Part shown: one piece after another, positions 1-7,617 of the stretch | Numbering within the stretch: position 1 is the stretch's first letter | How the letters are laid out: each line of letters opens with the position of its first letter | Assembly: GCF_019237615.1 (NCBI RefSeq) | Contig: NZ_JAFAGT010000048.1 | Location: 84,013-148,012, forward strand | Source: Roseateles sp. | Lineage (GTDB): Bacteria > Pseudomonadota > Gammaproteobacteria > Burkholderiales > Burkholderiaceae_C | Length of the DNA stretch: 64,000 bases | Reading direction: 5' to 3' | The notes under the pieces: model-generated | What the model saw: the letters and a program-made list of their open reading frames with translations, nothing else | Database searches by the model: none | Told to the model about the DNA's origin: nothing | Position numbers and translations under genes: made by a program

Positions 1-1397
1 GGAGCCTGGTAGTTCCTGGTGCCGCCCAGGGCGTTGAAGGGGCGCAGCAACCAGGCGAAGATCAGCGCCGATGCCGCGGCCAGCAAGCCGCTAGCCAAGA
101 AGGTGTGGCGGTAGTTCTGCCCGGTCAGGTCGAGCCAGGCGCCGACCAGTGGCGGCACCAACGTGTAGCCGAGTGCGGCCAGGATATTGGCCGCCGACTG
201 GAACTGCGCGAACCGTTCCTGCGGGTACAGGTACTGGCCGATGGCCGCTGTGCCGGTAACGAACAGTCCCGAGAACACCCCGTGCAGCACGAACGCGGCC
301 TGGAACTGCGCCGCCGTCTGAACCAGCAGGCCGGCCGGCAGCATGGCGGCCGCGTACAGCAAGATGCAGCCCAGTCCGACGCGCAAGGGGTGCAGGCGGT
401 CGGCCAGCCAACCGATGGGCAGGGCCAGCAGCAGCGAGCAGGTATAGGTCAGCGCCAGCGCCTTTCCGTAGCCGTCCAGCCCCAGACCGATCTGCTTCGC
501 ATAGAACACACCAAAGCTGTTGACGGGGTTGAAGGAGATCAGCCCCAGCATCATTGCAAGGAAGACGCCGACGTAGAAGCGGTGGCTGAAGCACTCACGC
601 ATGTAGCGGCGGATCTCCGATTCAGAGCCTCCGGCCCGGGGCTCGGGCGTCTGCGGCGGCGGCGGATAGGCGCCTTCGCGCACGAACCAGCACATCGTCG
701 CGAAGCCGAGGCCGTAGACGAGCGCGATGCCGATGAAGATCTCGGCGTAGTAGCGCTCGGCCTGACCCACGATCTGGTAGGTGAAGATGATGCCCGCCAT
801 GAGGCTGACCGCGCGGAACATGCCGTAGAAGCGGCCCGTCAACTTGCTGGGCACGACGTCGGCCACCAGCCCGCCGAAGACGGCATTCGCGATCACCGAG
901 CCGACCTCGAAAGCGATCCACATCAGGCTGAACCAGGCCAGCTTGCAGGTGCGCAGGCCCGGTGAAGCGCTGCCCAGAAGCCCGTGCAGGAAAGCGCCGC
1001 CCTCGGGAGCGAAGGCCATGCCGATCAGGCCCAGCATCAGCAGCGGCGTGGGCGCCAGCAGGAAGGGGATGCGTCGGCCCCAGCGACCGCGATGACGATC
1101 GGAGCGCACCGCGATGAAGGGCGCAAGCACCATGCTCAGGCCCCAGGGCAGCGAGCCGACCACCAGCGCGACGAACAGGTTGCTCGCCTCCATCTGTTTG
1201 AGCAGGACCTGCGCGACGGGAATCGCGGCGCGCTCCTTCACGCTCCAGGCGAAGTCGCCGATCAACAGGAAGACGAAAAGTGCGAGCAGGCCGCCCGCGG
1301 TATAGGTCAGGCTGCCCTGGTGCCAGCGGCGCGCCGACAGCTTTGGACTGTCGGGCTCGGCGGAGTGTGGTGTCGTGGGTACTGCTTGAGACTGCAT
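1..1397 (-). CDS. MFS sugar/oligosaccharide transporter (C-terminus cut by window edge)
   Basis: An uninterrupted minus-strand frame runs from ATG at 1397 off the left edge (about 465 codons seen). It encodes a polytopic major facilitator protein. The N-terminus MQSQAVPTTPHSAEPDSPKL is hydrophilic and is followed by many hydrophobic segments. A loop RSDRHRGRWGRRIPF after the second to third helix is the typical MFS A-like motif, and a central cytoplasmic loop is rich in proline (EGAYPPPPQTPEPRAGG). It is divergent from the LacI regulator gene, with a palindromic operator about 75 bases upstream of its start. The context suggests it imports unsaturated glycosaminoglycan disaccharides or their sugars across the inner membrane; this substrate is inferred. 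The long plus-strand frames over the same bases are shadows. Confidence 0.85.
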   Translation of the reverse strand, partial: MQSQAVPTTPHSAEPDSPKLSARRWHQGSLTYTAGGLLALFVFLLIGDFAWSVKERAAIPVAQVLLKQMEASNLFVALVVGSLPWGLSMVLAPFIAVRSDRHRGRWGRRIPFLLAPTPLLMLGLIGMAFAPEGGAFLHGLLGSASPGLRTCKLAWFSLMWIAFEVGSVIANAVFGGLVADVVPSKLTGRFYGMFRAVSLMAGIIFTYQIVGQAERYYAEIFIGIALVYGLGFATMCWFVREGAYPPPPQTPEPRAGGSESEIRRYMRECFSHRFYVGVFLAMMLGLISFNPVNSFGVFYAKQIGLGLDGYGKALALTYTCSLLLALPIGWLADRLHPLRVGLGCILLYAAAMLPAGLLVQTAAQFQAAFVLHGVFSGLFVTGTAAIGQYLYPQERFAQFQSAANILAALGYTLVPPLVGAWLDLTGQNYRHTFLASGLLAAASALIFAWLLRPFNALGGTRNYQA

Positions 1398-1471
1398 CGC
1401 TCTTCGGTCCTTGGCGCTTTGCGCCGTGGCGCCAGGCGTTGGCAGCATGCCGCCGTATGGACCTGGTTCGC

Positions 1472-1491
1472 ATAGGGTAACGTTTCCCTAT
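1472..1491. promoter_or_regulatory. LacI-family operator O1 (upstream of MFS transporter)
   Basis: The sequence atagggtaacgtttccctat is a near-perfect inverted repeat centred on AACGTT, with one mismatched pair between its arms. LacI/GalR proteins typically bind such CG-centred palindromes. It lies about 75 bases upstream of the MFS start, and three close relatives occur in the same locus. Confidence 0.75.
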
Positions 1492-1580
1492 TTGTCATCG
1501 TTACCGGGATTTCACGGGGGCGTTTCGCTCGCGAAATGCAGCATGCAGTGCTCTATCTTCCCGAATGCAAGGGTAAACAC

Positions 1581-1600
1581 ATAGGGAAACGTTTCCTGAA
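1581..1600. promoter_or_regulatory. LacI-family operator O2 (upstream of the regulator gene)
   Basis: The stretch atagggaaacgtttcctgaa contains the perfect 12-base palindrome ggaaacgtttcc at 1585-1596. It lies about 150 bases upstream of the LacI-family start codon and shares ATAGGG and the AACGTT core with O1. Autoregulation plus control of the divergent transporter is the simplest reading. Confidence 0.75.
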
Positions 1601-1746
1601 ATCCGCATATCATTTGGTCAACGAAAGACGCCGGGGGCTGGAGGCTCCAAGACTGGCTCCGGTGTCGCAGCAACTCCAAGGGCGGCGTGCAGCCGTGCGG
1701 GTGGCAACACAATCCCGCCCGTCAGCAAGCCAGCAGAGGAAAGCGA

Positions 1747-2790
1747 ATGTCCAAGAACTCCGTCACCCTGATCGACGTCGCCAAGCAGGCTGGCGTTGCG
1801 CTGGTGACCGCGTCGCGAGCGCTGAACGGCACGGGCTTCGTCTCCGACGAGACGCGCAAGAAGGTGGTCGCGGCGGCGAAGGCGCTGGGCTATTCACCCA
1901 ATCTGTCGGCAAAGATCCTCAAGGGTGGGCGCCCCAACTTGCTGGGCCTGGCGGTCAGCAACCTGCAGTCCAGTGTGATCAACGAGATCATCAGTGCCGT
2001 CAGCCTTGCCGCCAAGCAGGCAGGGCTGGACCTCATCATCTACAACGCCAGCACCGAGCTGGGTGCGCCCAAGCAGCAGGACATCAACCGTGTGCTGGGC
2101 GGGTTGTGCGAGGGCATTCTGCTGGTGCTGCCCACTGCGCAGGAAGGCCTGCTGGCCGAGTTCGAGTCGAGCAGCGTGCCGGTGGTGCTCATCAACTACT
2201 GGCGCAACGAGACCCGGCTCCCCACCGTGCGCGGCGACAACTACGAAGGCTCGCGCGCCGCAGTCGGGCATCTGATCGGGCTGGGCCACAGCCGTATTGC
2301 CTTCATCACCGGCTCGAGCTACACCGGCCAGAGCCAGGAGCGCCAGCGCGGCTACCAGGACGCCCTGAAGCAGGCCGGCATCCGGCCCGTCAAGAGCCTG
2401 GTGGTGCAGGGCGACTTCACGCAATCGGGTGGCTTCGAGGCAGCGCAGCAACTGCTGGCCCAGCCCAAGCGCCCGACGGCCATCTTCGCCGCCAACGACG
2501 CCATGGCCATCGGCGCCATGGATGCGCTCAAGGAGAAGGGTCTGCAGATCCCCGGGGACGTCTCGGTCGTCGGCTTCGACGACAGCCCGGCGTCAAACCA
2601 TGTCTACCCCCGACTCACGACCGTGCGCCAGCCGTTGTCGGATATCGGCGAGCAGGCCGTGCGGCTGATCCTGCAGCGCATCCGTGGCCAGTCGCCGGCA
2701 GATGGGGTGGACGACGCGCCGATCGAATTGCCCAGCGCGCTCGTCATCCGCGACTCCTGCGGTCCCTCGCCCGAAGCGGTCCTGGGCTGA
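1747..2790 (+). CDS. LacI/GalR-family transcriptional regulator
   Basis: A 347-residue protein of normal LacI-family length. Residues 4-30 ([20 protein letters not shown]) form the N-terminal helix-turn-helix and hinge, and the rest is a periplasmic-binding-protein-like sugar-sensing domain (for example [20 protein letters not shown] and [10 protein letters not shown]). ATG at 1747 was chosen because AGAGGA precedes it and the HTH begins immediately after; the upstream in-frame extension has no HTH homology. It sits among glycosaminoglycan genes and next to four matching palindromes, so it is the probable local repressor, with a disaccharide or hexosamine derivative as likely inducer. The effector is inferred. 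Confidence 0.93.
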   Translation: MSKNSVTLIDVAKQAGVALVTASRALNGTGFVSDETRKKVVAAAKALGYSPNLSAKILKGGRPNLLGLAVSNLQSSVINEIISAVSLAAKQAGLDLIIYNASTELGAPKQQDINRVLGGLCEGILLVLPTAQEGLLAEFESSSVPVVLINYWRNETRLPTVRGDNYEGSRAAVGHLIGLGHSRIAFITGSSYTGQSQERQRGYQDALKQAGIRPVKSLVVQGDFTQSGGFEAAQQLLAQPKRPTAIFAANDAMAIGAMDALKEKGLQIPGDVSVVGFDDSPASNHVYPRLTTVRQPLSDIGEQAVRLILQRIRGQSPADGVDDAPIELPSALVIRDSCGPSPEAVLG

Positions 2791-2815
2791 CTCTGCAACG
2801 GAAGCAACCGACACC

Positions 2816-3124
2816 ATGGCAGCACAACTCTTTTCACTGGCGGGTCGCACCGCTTTGGTGACCGGCGGCGCCAGCGGCATCGGCCAGGCGATTGCTGTGG
2901 CGCTGGCGCAGGCAGGGGCGCAGGTCGCTATCACCGTAAATCGCCAGCCCGCCGCGCTGCGGGCCGACGAGGTGCGTCACCGCCAGATCCTGGAGCGCAT
3001 CCCCGCCGGCCGTTGGGGGCGGGCGCAGGACCTCGGGGGCGCGGCCGTCTTTCTCGCGTCCGACGCCTCGGCCTATGTGCATGGCCAGGCGCTCGCCGTG
3101 GACGGGGGATGGCTGGCGCGCTGA
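2816..3124 (+). pseudogene. Internally deleted SDR dehydrogenase, KduD-like remnant
   Basis: A 102-codon frame starts with a short-chain dehydrogenase N-terminus ([20 protein letters not shown], the glycine-rich NAD-binding turn) and then jumps to a C-terminus typical of KduD, 2-dehydro-3-deoxy-D-gluconate 5-dehydrogenase ([20 protein letters not shown], then [14 protein letters not shown] and DGGWLAR). About 150 residues of a normal 250-residue SDR are missing, including the catalytic Ser and the YxxxK motif, yet the frame is intact. An in-frame deletion of an ancestral kduD is the simplest explanation. KduD would act on the unsaturated uronate released by the neighbouring GH88 enzyme. The product is unlikely to be an active enzyme. 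Confidence 0.8.
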
Positions 3125-3151
3125 CTACGTCACGATTTATTTGGCTCGAAA

Positions 3152-3167
3152 TGGAAACGTTACCCTG
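3152..3167. promoter_or_regulatory. LacI-family operator O3 (upstream of GH88 gene)
   Basis: The sequence tggaaacgttaccctg has the core ggaaacgttacc at 3153-3164. Read on the other strand it matches O1 (GGTAACGTTTCC) exactly over the core. It lies about 75 bases (centre to centre) before O4. Confidence 0.72.
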
Positions 3168-3227
3168 TATTGATAGGAAGTAGGTCTTCGAACCTCCCGT
3201 GCAAGGGAGATTTCTTTGAAAAAGAAT

Positions 3228-3239
3228 GGAAACGTTTCC
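3228..3239. promoter_or_regulatory. LacI-family operator O4 overlapping the GH88 ribosome-binding region
   Basis: A perfect 12-base palindrome ggaaacgtttcc ends three bases before the ATG at 3242. It occupies the place where a Shine-Dalgarno sequence would be expected, and no other good one is visible. A bound repressor here would block transcription close to the start of the catabolic operon. Confidence 0.75.
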
Positions 3240-3241
3240 TC

Positions 3242-4414
3242 ATGATCATGCAAACAACCACTGAAACGACCACCGCCGCCAGCTTCGATGTGCCCCTGTC
3301 GCAAGCCCTGGCGCAGGTGCGCCGCCTTCGCGACGAGTTTCCTGAAGGATTCCCTCACGGCTGGACGCAGGACAACCGCTATCTGGCGCGCGACCTGTAC
3401 GGCTTCGCGCCCGGCTCGAACGTCGGCTGGACGACCGGCTTCTGGACGGGCCTGCTGTGGCTTGCCTTCGAGCTCGCCGATGACGCGGCCTGCAAGGCCT
3501 CTGCCGCCGAGCACGTGAGCAGCTTTGCCACCCGTATCAGCAACCGCGTCAACGTCGACCACCACGACATGGGCTTCCTCTACACGCCCTCCTGCGTGGC
3601 CGCGTGGAAGCTGACGGCAGACCCGCTGGCGCGCGACGCTGCACTGGCCGCGGCCGATTGGCTGCTGCAGCGCTATTGGCCGCAGGCCGGCATCATCCAG
3701 GCCTGGGGCGACCTGACCGATCCCGAGCAGCGCGGCCGCATCATCATCGACTGCCTGCTGAACCTGCCCTTGCTCTTCTGGGCAAGCGCCACCAGTGGCA
3801 ACGAGGCCTACCGCGAAGCCGCGCGCAGCCACCTTGTGAAGTCGCGCGATTTCCTGGTGCGCGAGGACGCATCGAGCTTCCATACTTACCACTTCGACGT
3901 CGCCACAGGCGCGCCGCTGCGCGGCAGCACCGCCCAGGGCGCCGCGGACGACTCCTGCTGGGCGCGCGGCCAGGCCTGGGGCATCTACGGCTTCGCGCTC
4001 AATCACCGTTTCGCGCCTGACCTCGACCTGCTCCCCGTCGCGCGTCGCCAAGCTGACTACTTCCTGGCCCGCCTGCCCGGCAACGGCGTCGCTTACTGGG
4101 ACCTCGCCTACGGTGACGGCAGCGGCGAACCCTGGGACAGCTCGGCCTCGGCCATCGCCGCGTGCGGCCTGATCGAACTGGCCTCACACCTCCCGGCGAG
4201 CGAGGGCGAGCACTACCGCCAGGAGGCGCTGCGCATCCTGGCCGGCCTGGCCCAGCACTGCAACGGCGCCACCGCCGGCTCCAACGCCCTGCTGCTGCAC
4301 GGCGTCTACAGCAAGCCGCACGGCAAGGGCATCGACGAAGCCTCTCTGTGGGGCGACTACTTCTATCTCGAAGCGCTCGCCCGGGCGGCTCGTGACTGGA
4401 AGGGGCATTGGTAG
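3242..4414 (+). CDS. GH88 unsaturated glucuronyl hydrolase (unsaturated chondroitin disaccharide hydrolase)
   Basis: A 390-residue glycoside hydrolase of family 88. The enzyme hydrates the 4,5-double bond of unsaturated uronyl-hexosamine disaccharides made by lyases and releases the amino sugar plus 4-deoxy-L-threo-5-hexosulose uronate. Asp109 in the motif HHDMGFLY and Asp170 in IIDCLLNLPLL are 61 residues apart, the spacing of the catalytic Asp88/Asp149 pair of the Bacillus GL1 enzyme. There is no signal peptide, so it acts in the cytoplasm after import. ATG at 3242 is preferred over an upstream TTG because the family homology begins here, although the operator O4 leaves little ribosome-binding sequence; ATG 3248 is an alternative. 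Confidence 0.93.
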   Translation: MIMQTTTETTTAASFDVPLSQALAQVRRLRDEFPEGFPHGWTQDNRYLARDLYGFAPGSNVGWTTGFWTGLLWLAFELADDAACKASAAEHVSSFATRISNRVNVDHHDMGFLYTPSCVAAWKLTADPLARDAALAAADWLLQRYWPQAGIIQAWGDLTDPEQRGRIIIDCLLNLPLLFWASATSGNEAYREAARSHLVKSRDFLVREDASSFHTYHFDVATGAPLRGSTAQGAADDSCWARGQAWGIYGFALNHRFAPDLDLLPVARRQADYFLARLPGNGVAYWDLAYGDGSGEPWDSSASAIAACGLIELASHLPASEGEHYRQEALRILAGLAQHCNGATAGSNALLLHGVYSKPHGKGIDEASLWGDYFYLEALARAARDWKGHW

Positions 4415-4495
4415 GCACACACCGGCGCGACCAGCTCCCACTCAGATGAACCACCGAACCCAATCGCATTGACCAAACCCTAAGAGGAGACAAGA

Positions 4496-7468
4496 GTGAA
4501 GGTTGTTCAATTTCCGCAACGCCATCGGATGAGTCCATTGGCATACGCCGTCGCCCTGGCCGTTTCGGTCCCGGTCTGCATGGCACAGGCTCAGTCCGAG
4601 GGCGCCTCGTCCGCTGGCGAGGCACAGAAGGCGTCGCTCACGCGCGTCGAGATCACCGGTTCGAAGATCAAGGGCGTCGACGCCGAGTCCTCGGTCCCGG
4701 TCCAGACGATCACGCGTGCGCAGATCGAGGCCACCAGCGCCACCACGCTGGATGAGGTTCTCCAGTCGATGGCAATCTCGGGAGATGCCCGCAACCGCAC
4801 GACGGGGGCGGATCAGATCTCCTACGCCAACCTGCGCGGCATCGGTTTCGGCCGCACGCTGGTGCTGGTCAACGGCCATCGCTGGGTCGGCAGCTCCGAC
4901 CTCAACGGCACGGCCGACCTCAGCTCCATCCCGCTGGCATCCGTCGAGCGCATTGACGTGCTGAAGGATGGCGGATCGGTCCTCTACGGCGCGGACGCCA
5001 TGGTCGGTCTGATCAACATCGTGCTGAAGGACAAGTTCAGCGGCGCCAATCTCCGCGCCTATTACGGTAGCTACTCGGAGGGCAAGGGCGCCCAGAAGAG
5101 CGTCGAGCTGACCGTTGGCCACACGACCGAGAGCTTCTCCGGCCTCCTGTCGTTCCAGTACAACCAGGGCGACGGCGTCCACTTCAGTGATTACGAGCTG
5201 ACGCGGCAGCGCGCGCCTTACGGCTCGGGTAGCTTCAACTACACGGACTTCACGCCGGCTGGCAGCTTCAAGCTGTGCAAGGGCGCGGTTCTGCCCACGG
5301 GCGGGTGCGTCGCAAGCACTCTCGCCGACCCTAACGGCGTCAAGACCAACTTCTTCACCTACGACCCCGGCAAGACCGGCACGAGCTGGCGCGTCTACGA
5401 TAAGCCGTCCGACAGCTACAACAACGTTGGCGTCAGCAGTCTGATCGTGCCGCTAACTCAAAAGTCGGTGGTGGGTGACATGTCCTACCAGATCACCGAT
5501 CGCATCAAGCTCCGCGTTACAGGGCAATTCATGCAAGCCTCGGCGACGTCTGACGCGCCGCAGGACTTCAACCTGGGTGCCGGCGGTTCGGTGGGCGGAG
5601 CCGGCATCTTCATTTCGCCACAGAGCTACTACAACCCGTTCGGCGTCGCTGTCGGGCGCGTCCAGCGAGCGGCCGTCGAAGCGGGCCCGCTGCAGCGAGC
5701 TGCCGACACCAAGACCCGCGCCATTTCGCCGACGCTGTCGGGCGACTTCGATCTGTGGGGTCGCAGCTTCGACTGGGAAGTCGGCGCCGTGCATGGCTCG
5801 ACCCACCAGGTGACCCATCTCAACAACGACTTCAGCATCAGCCGGCTGACGAACGCCTTGGGCCCGTCCTTCAAGGACGCCAACGGCAACATCGTCTGCG
5901 GCACGCCGGGCAATGTGATTGCAGGCTGCGTGCCCATGAACCTGCTCGGCAGCGGCACGATCACGCCGGAAATGCTGAAGTACGCCCAGCTGGATCCCAA
6001 GGATGTCGGCTGGACGAACAACTTCTACGACCACGACTACTTCGCCCAGATCAGCTCCCCCGACCTGGTCAAGCTGCCGGCTGGCCCGCTGGGATTCGCG
6101 GGGGGCATCGAGCGCCATACCGTGTGGGGTGATACGGGGCGATTCATCGCCTTCGACAACAACGATGCGCTGTCGCGAACGCGTGGCATCACCGGTGGCG
6201 GCTATGGCTCGACCGACGTCTTCGGCGAGTTCTACGTGCCACTGCTGAAGGGGCTGCCTGGCGTCCAGAAGCTGGATCTCAGCGTGGCCGGCCGTCAATC
6301 GTCTTACGGCGGCGGCATCAACGTCAACAACAAGAAGTTCGGTCTGAAGTGGAAGGTCATCGACGACCTGGCGTTGCGCGGCAGCTTCAGCACGGGTTAT
6401 CGCCTGGACCTCTCCGGCATCATCCAGAACACCGTGACCTCCACGGTCGTCGTGACCGACCCCTGTTCGTTCACCACCAACACCAACGGCACCATTGCCT
6501 CCAACCGCTACGCACAGCTCACACCCGAGCAACAGGCGCAGTGCCGCGCCGCCGGCGTTCCCGCAGGTGGCTATGACACGCGACTCGCGGCTCCGACGAC
6601 GCAATTGAACACGGCCAACCCGCAACTGGGCCCCGAGCGAGACATCTTCCGCACCATCGGCTTCGTGTACAGCCCCCACTACGTGCCTGGGTTGGAGTTC
6701 ACCCTCGACTACTGGGATGTCGTCTTCCGCGACAGCATCGTCAAGCCGAACATGAACCAGATGGCGCTCAACTGCCTGTCCAACCCCGGAGACCCTCGGA
6801 TGTGCCCGGACGGCTGGATGCAGCGTGACGCCGGTGGTGCGATCACCTTCGTCCGCGTCGGTGCGCTCAACGGCCCGGGCGGCGAGCGCTTCAAGGGCTT
6901 CGATCTCAACTGGCGCTACGCCCCGAAGGCCACGAGCTTCGGCAAGTTCAGCTTCGATATGACCAACGCCATCCTCACGAAGGTCATCGATACCCCGACA
7001 ACGCCTGTCAACAAGGTCGGCGTTCTGACCAGCGGCACCCTGTCCTCCGGCGCGCACTATCGCCTGCGGTCCAACCTCAACCTGAACTGGAGCCGCGGGG
7101 CCTGGGGTGCCCGCTGGGGTGCGCGCTACTTCTCGAGTCAGACCGAGAACTGCAAGCTGACCGGCACGAGCGTCGTGGGTCTGTGCAATGACCTTGGCCC
7201 GGTGCAGTCCCAGACGGATCCGAACAACCCCGCCACCGCCAAGTACCTGCCCTTCCTGGCGGGCGGCAGCGCCAACCGCATTCCGGCGTACACGCTTCAC
7301 GACCTCAGCGTCTTCTACCAGCCGACGTCGCAGAGCCGGGTCAAGCTTGGCGTCAACAACGTCTTCAACAAGCAGCCGCCATTCGTCGTCAACTCGGACC
7401 GCAGCTTCAACCCCGCCTTCGGTGTCCCCGATCGGTACGGCTACATCGAGTACACGCAGAAGTTCTGA
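4496..7468 (+). CDS. TonB-dependent outer-membrane receptor (probable glycosaminoglycan oligosaccharide uptake)
   Basis: A 990-residue TonB-dependent receptor. It opens with GTG at 4496 behind a good AGGAGA sequence. Residues 1-33 form a signal peptide ending in CMAQAQ. A TonB-box-like VEITGSKI follows, then the plug domain (about residues 60-175, with NLRGIGFGRTLVLVNGHRW and DVLKDGGSVLYGADAMVG), and then a long beta-barrel ending in the terminal aromatic of EYTQKF. It stands 81 bases after the GH88 gene in the same direction. No SusD-like lipoprotein accompanies it, as is usual for proteobacteria. The substrate, lyase-generated oligosaccharides, is inferred from the neighbours. Confidence 0.93.
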   Translation: MKVVQFPQRHRMSPLAYAVALAVSVPVCMAQAQSEGASSAGEAQKASLTRVEITGSKIKGVDAESSVPVQTITRAQIEATSATTLDEVLQSMAISGDARNRTTGADQISYANLRGIGFGRTLVLVNGHRWVGSSDLNGTADLSSIPLASVERIDVLKDGGSVLYGADAMVGLINIVLKDKFSGANLRAYYGSYSEGKGAQKSVELTVGHTTESFSGLLSFQYNQGDGVHFSDYELTRQRAPYGSGSFNYTDFTPAGSFKLCKGAVLPTGGCVASTLADPNGVKTNFFTYDPGKTGTSWRVYDKPSDSYNNVGVSSLIVPLTQKSVVGDMSYQITDRIKLRVTGQFMQASATSDAPQDFNLGAGGSVGGAGIFISPQSYYNPFGVAVGRVQRAAVEAGPLQRAADTKTRAISPTLSGDFDLWGRSFDWEVGAVHGSTHQVTHLNNDFSISRLTNALGPSFKDANGNIVCGTPGNVIAGCVPMNLLGSGTITPEMLKYAQLDPKDVGWTNNFYDHDYFAQISSPDLVKLPAGPLGFAGGIERHTVWGDTGRFIAFDNNDALSRTRGITGGGYGSTDVFGEFYVPLLKGLPGVQKLDLSVAGRQSSYGGGINVNNKKFGLKWKVIDDLALRGSFSTGYRLDLSGIIQNTVTSTVVVTDPCSFTTNTNGTIASNRYAQLTPEQQAQCRAAGVPAGGYDTRLAAPTTQLNTANPQLGPERDIFRTIGFVYSPHYVPGLEFTLDYWDVVFRDSIVKPNMNQMALNCLSNPGDPRMCPDGWMQRDAGGAITFVRVGALNGPGGERFKGFDLNWRYAPKATSFGKFSFDMTNAILTKVIDTPTTPVNKVGVLTSGTLSSGAHYRLRSNLNLNWSRGAWGARWGARYFSSQTENCKLTGTSVVGLCNDLGPVQSQTDPNNPATAKYLPFLAGGSANRIPAYTLHDLSVFYQPTSQSRVKLGVNNVFNKQPPFVVNSDRSFNPAFGVPDRYGYIEYTQKF

Positions 7469-7617
7469 AGCTGGGCTGGCCTCGGGTGTTGGCGGCCTTT
7501 CGGGGGCTGCTGGCAGCCACTGATTGGGATCCCGTCCACGCCCGCGGCCAGCGATCCACCTTTTCCGACCGGGCTTCTCATGCCCGACAGGCGCTCTCCC
7601 TTCCTCACGTTGACTTC

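Larger units (their letters stand above)
1398..1746. promoter_or_regulatory. Divergent control region between MFS transporter and lacI-family gene
   Basis: This 349-base gap has no credible gene. It separates the divergently read MFS transporter and LacI-family genes and contains two operator-like palindromes (1472-1491 and 1581-1600) whose centres are about 109 bases apart, a spacing compatible with DNA looping by a tetrameric LacI-family protein. The regulator gene has a ribosome-binding sequence AGAGGA just before its start. I could not assign convincing -35/-10 boxes. Confidence 0.6.

Noticed and set aside
91..1473. Two arginine-rich minus-strand frames covering the first 1.5 kb
   Set aside because: They are in a different register from the continuous MFS frame (1-1397), lack hydrophobic segments and show typical high-GC shadow composition.
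2816..3124. Functional small dehydrogenase
   Set aside because: The catalytic Ser and YxxxK are missing and the length is less than half of the family, so it is treated as a remnant.
5453..7300. 615-codon minus-strand frame opposite the TonB receptor
   Set aside because: It has no recognisable domain and mirrors codon positions of the receptor gene, which has clear plug and barrel motifs.
4415..7617. SusCD-type polysaccharide utilisation locus
   Set aside because: No SusD-like lipoprotein or hybrid two-component regulator; the receptor stands alone as in proteobacteria.
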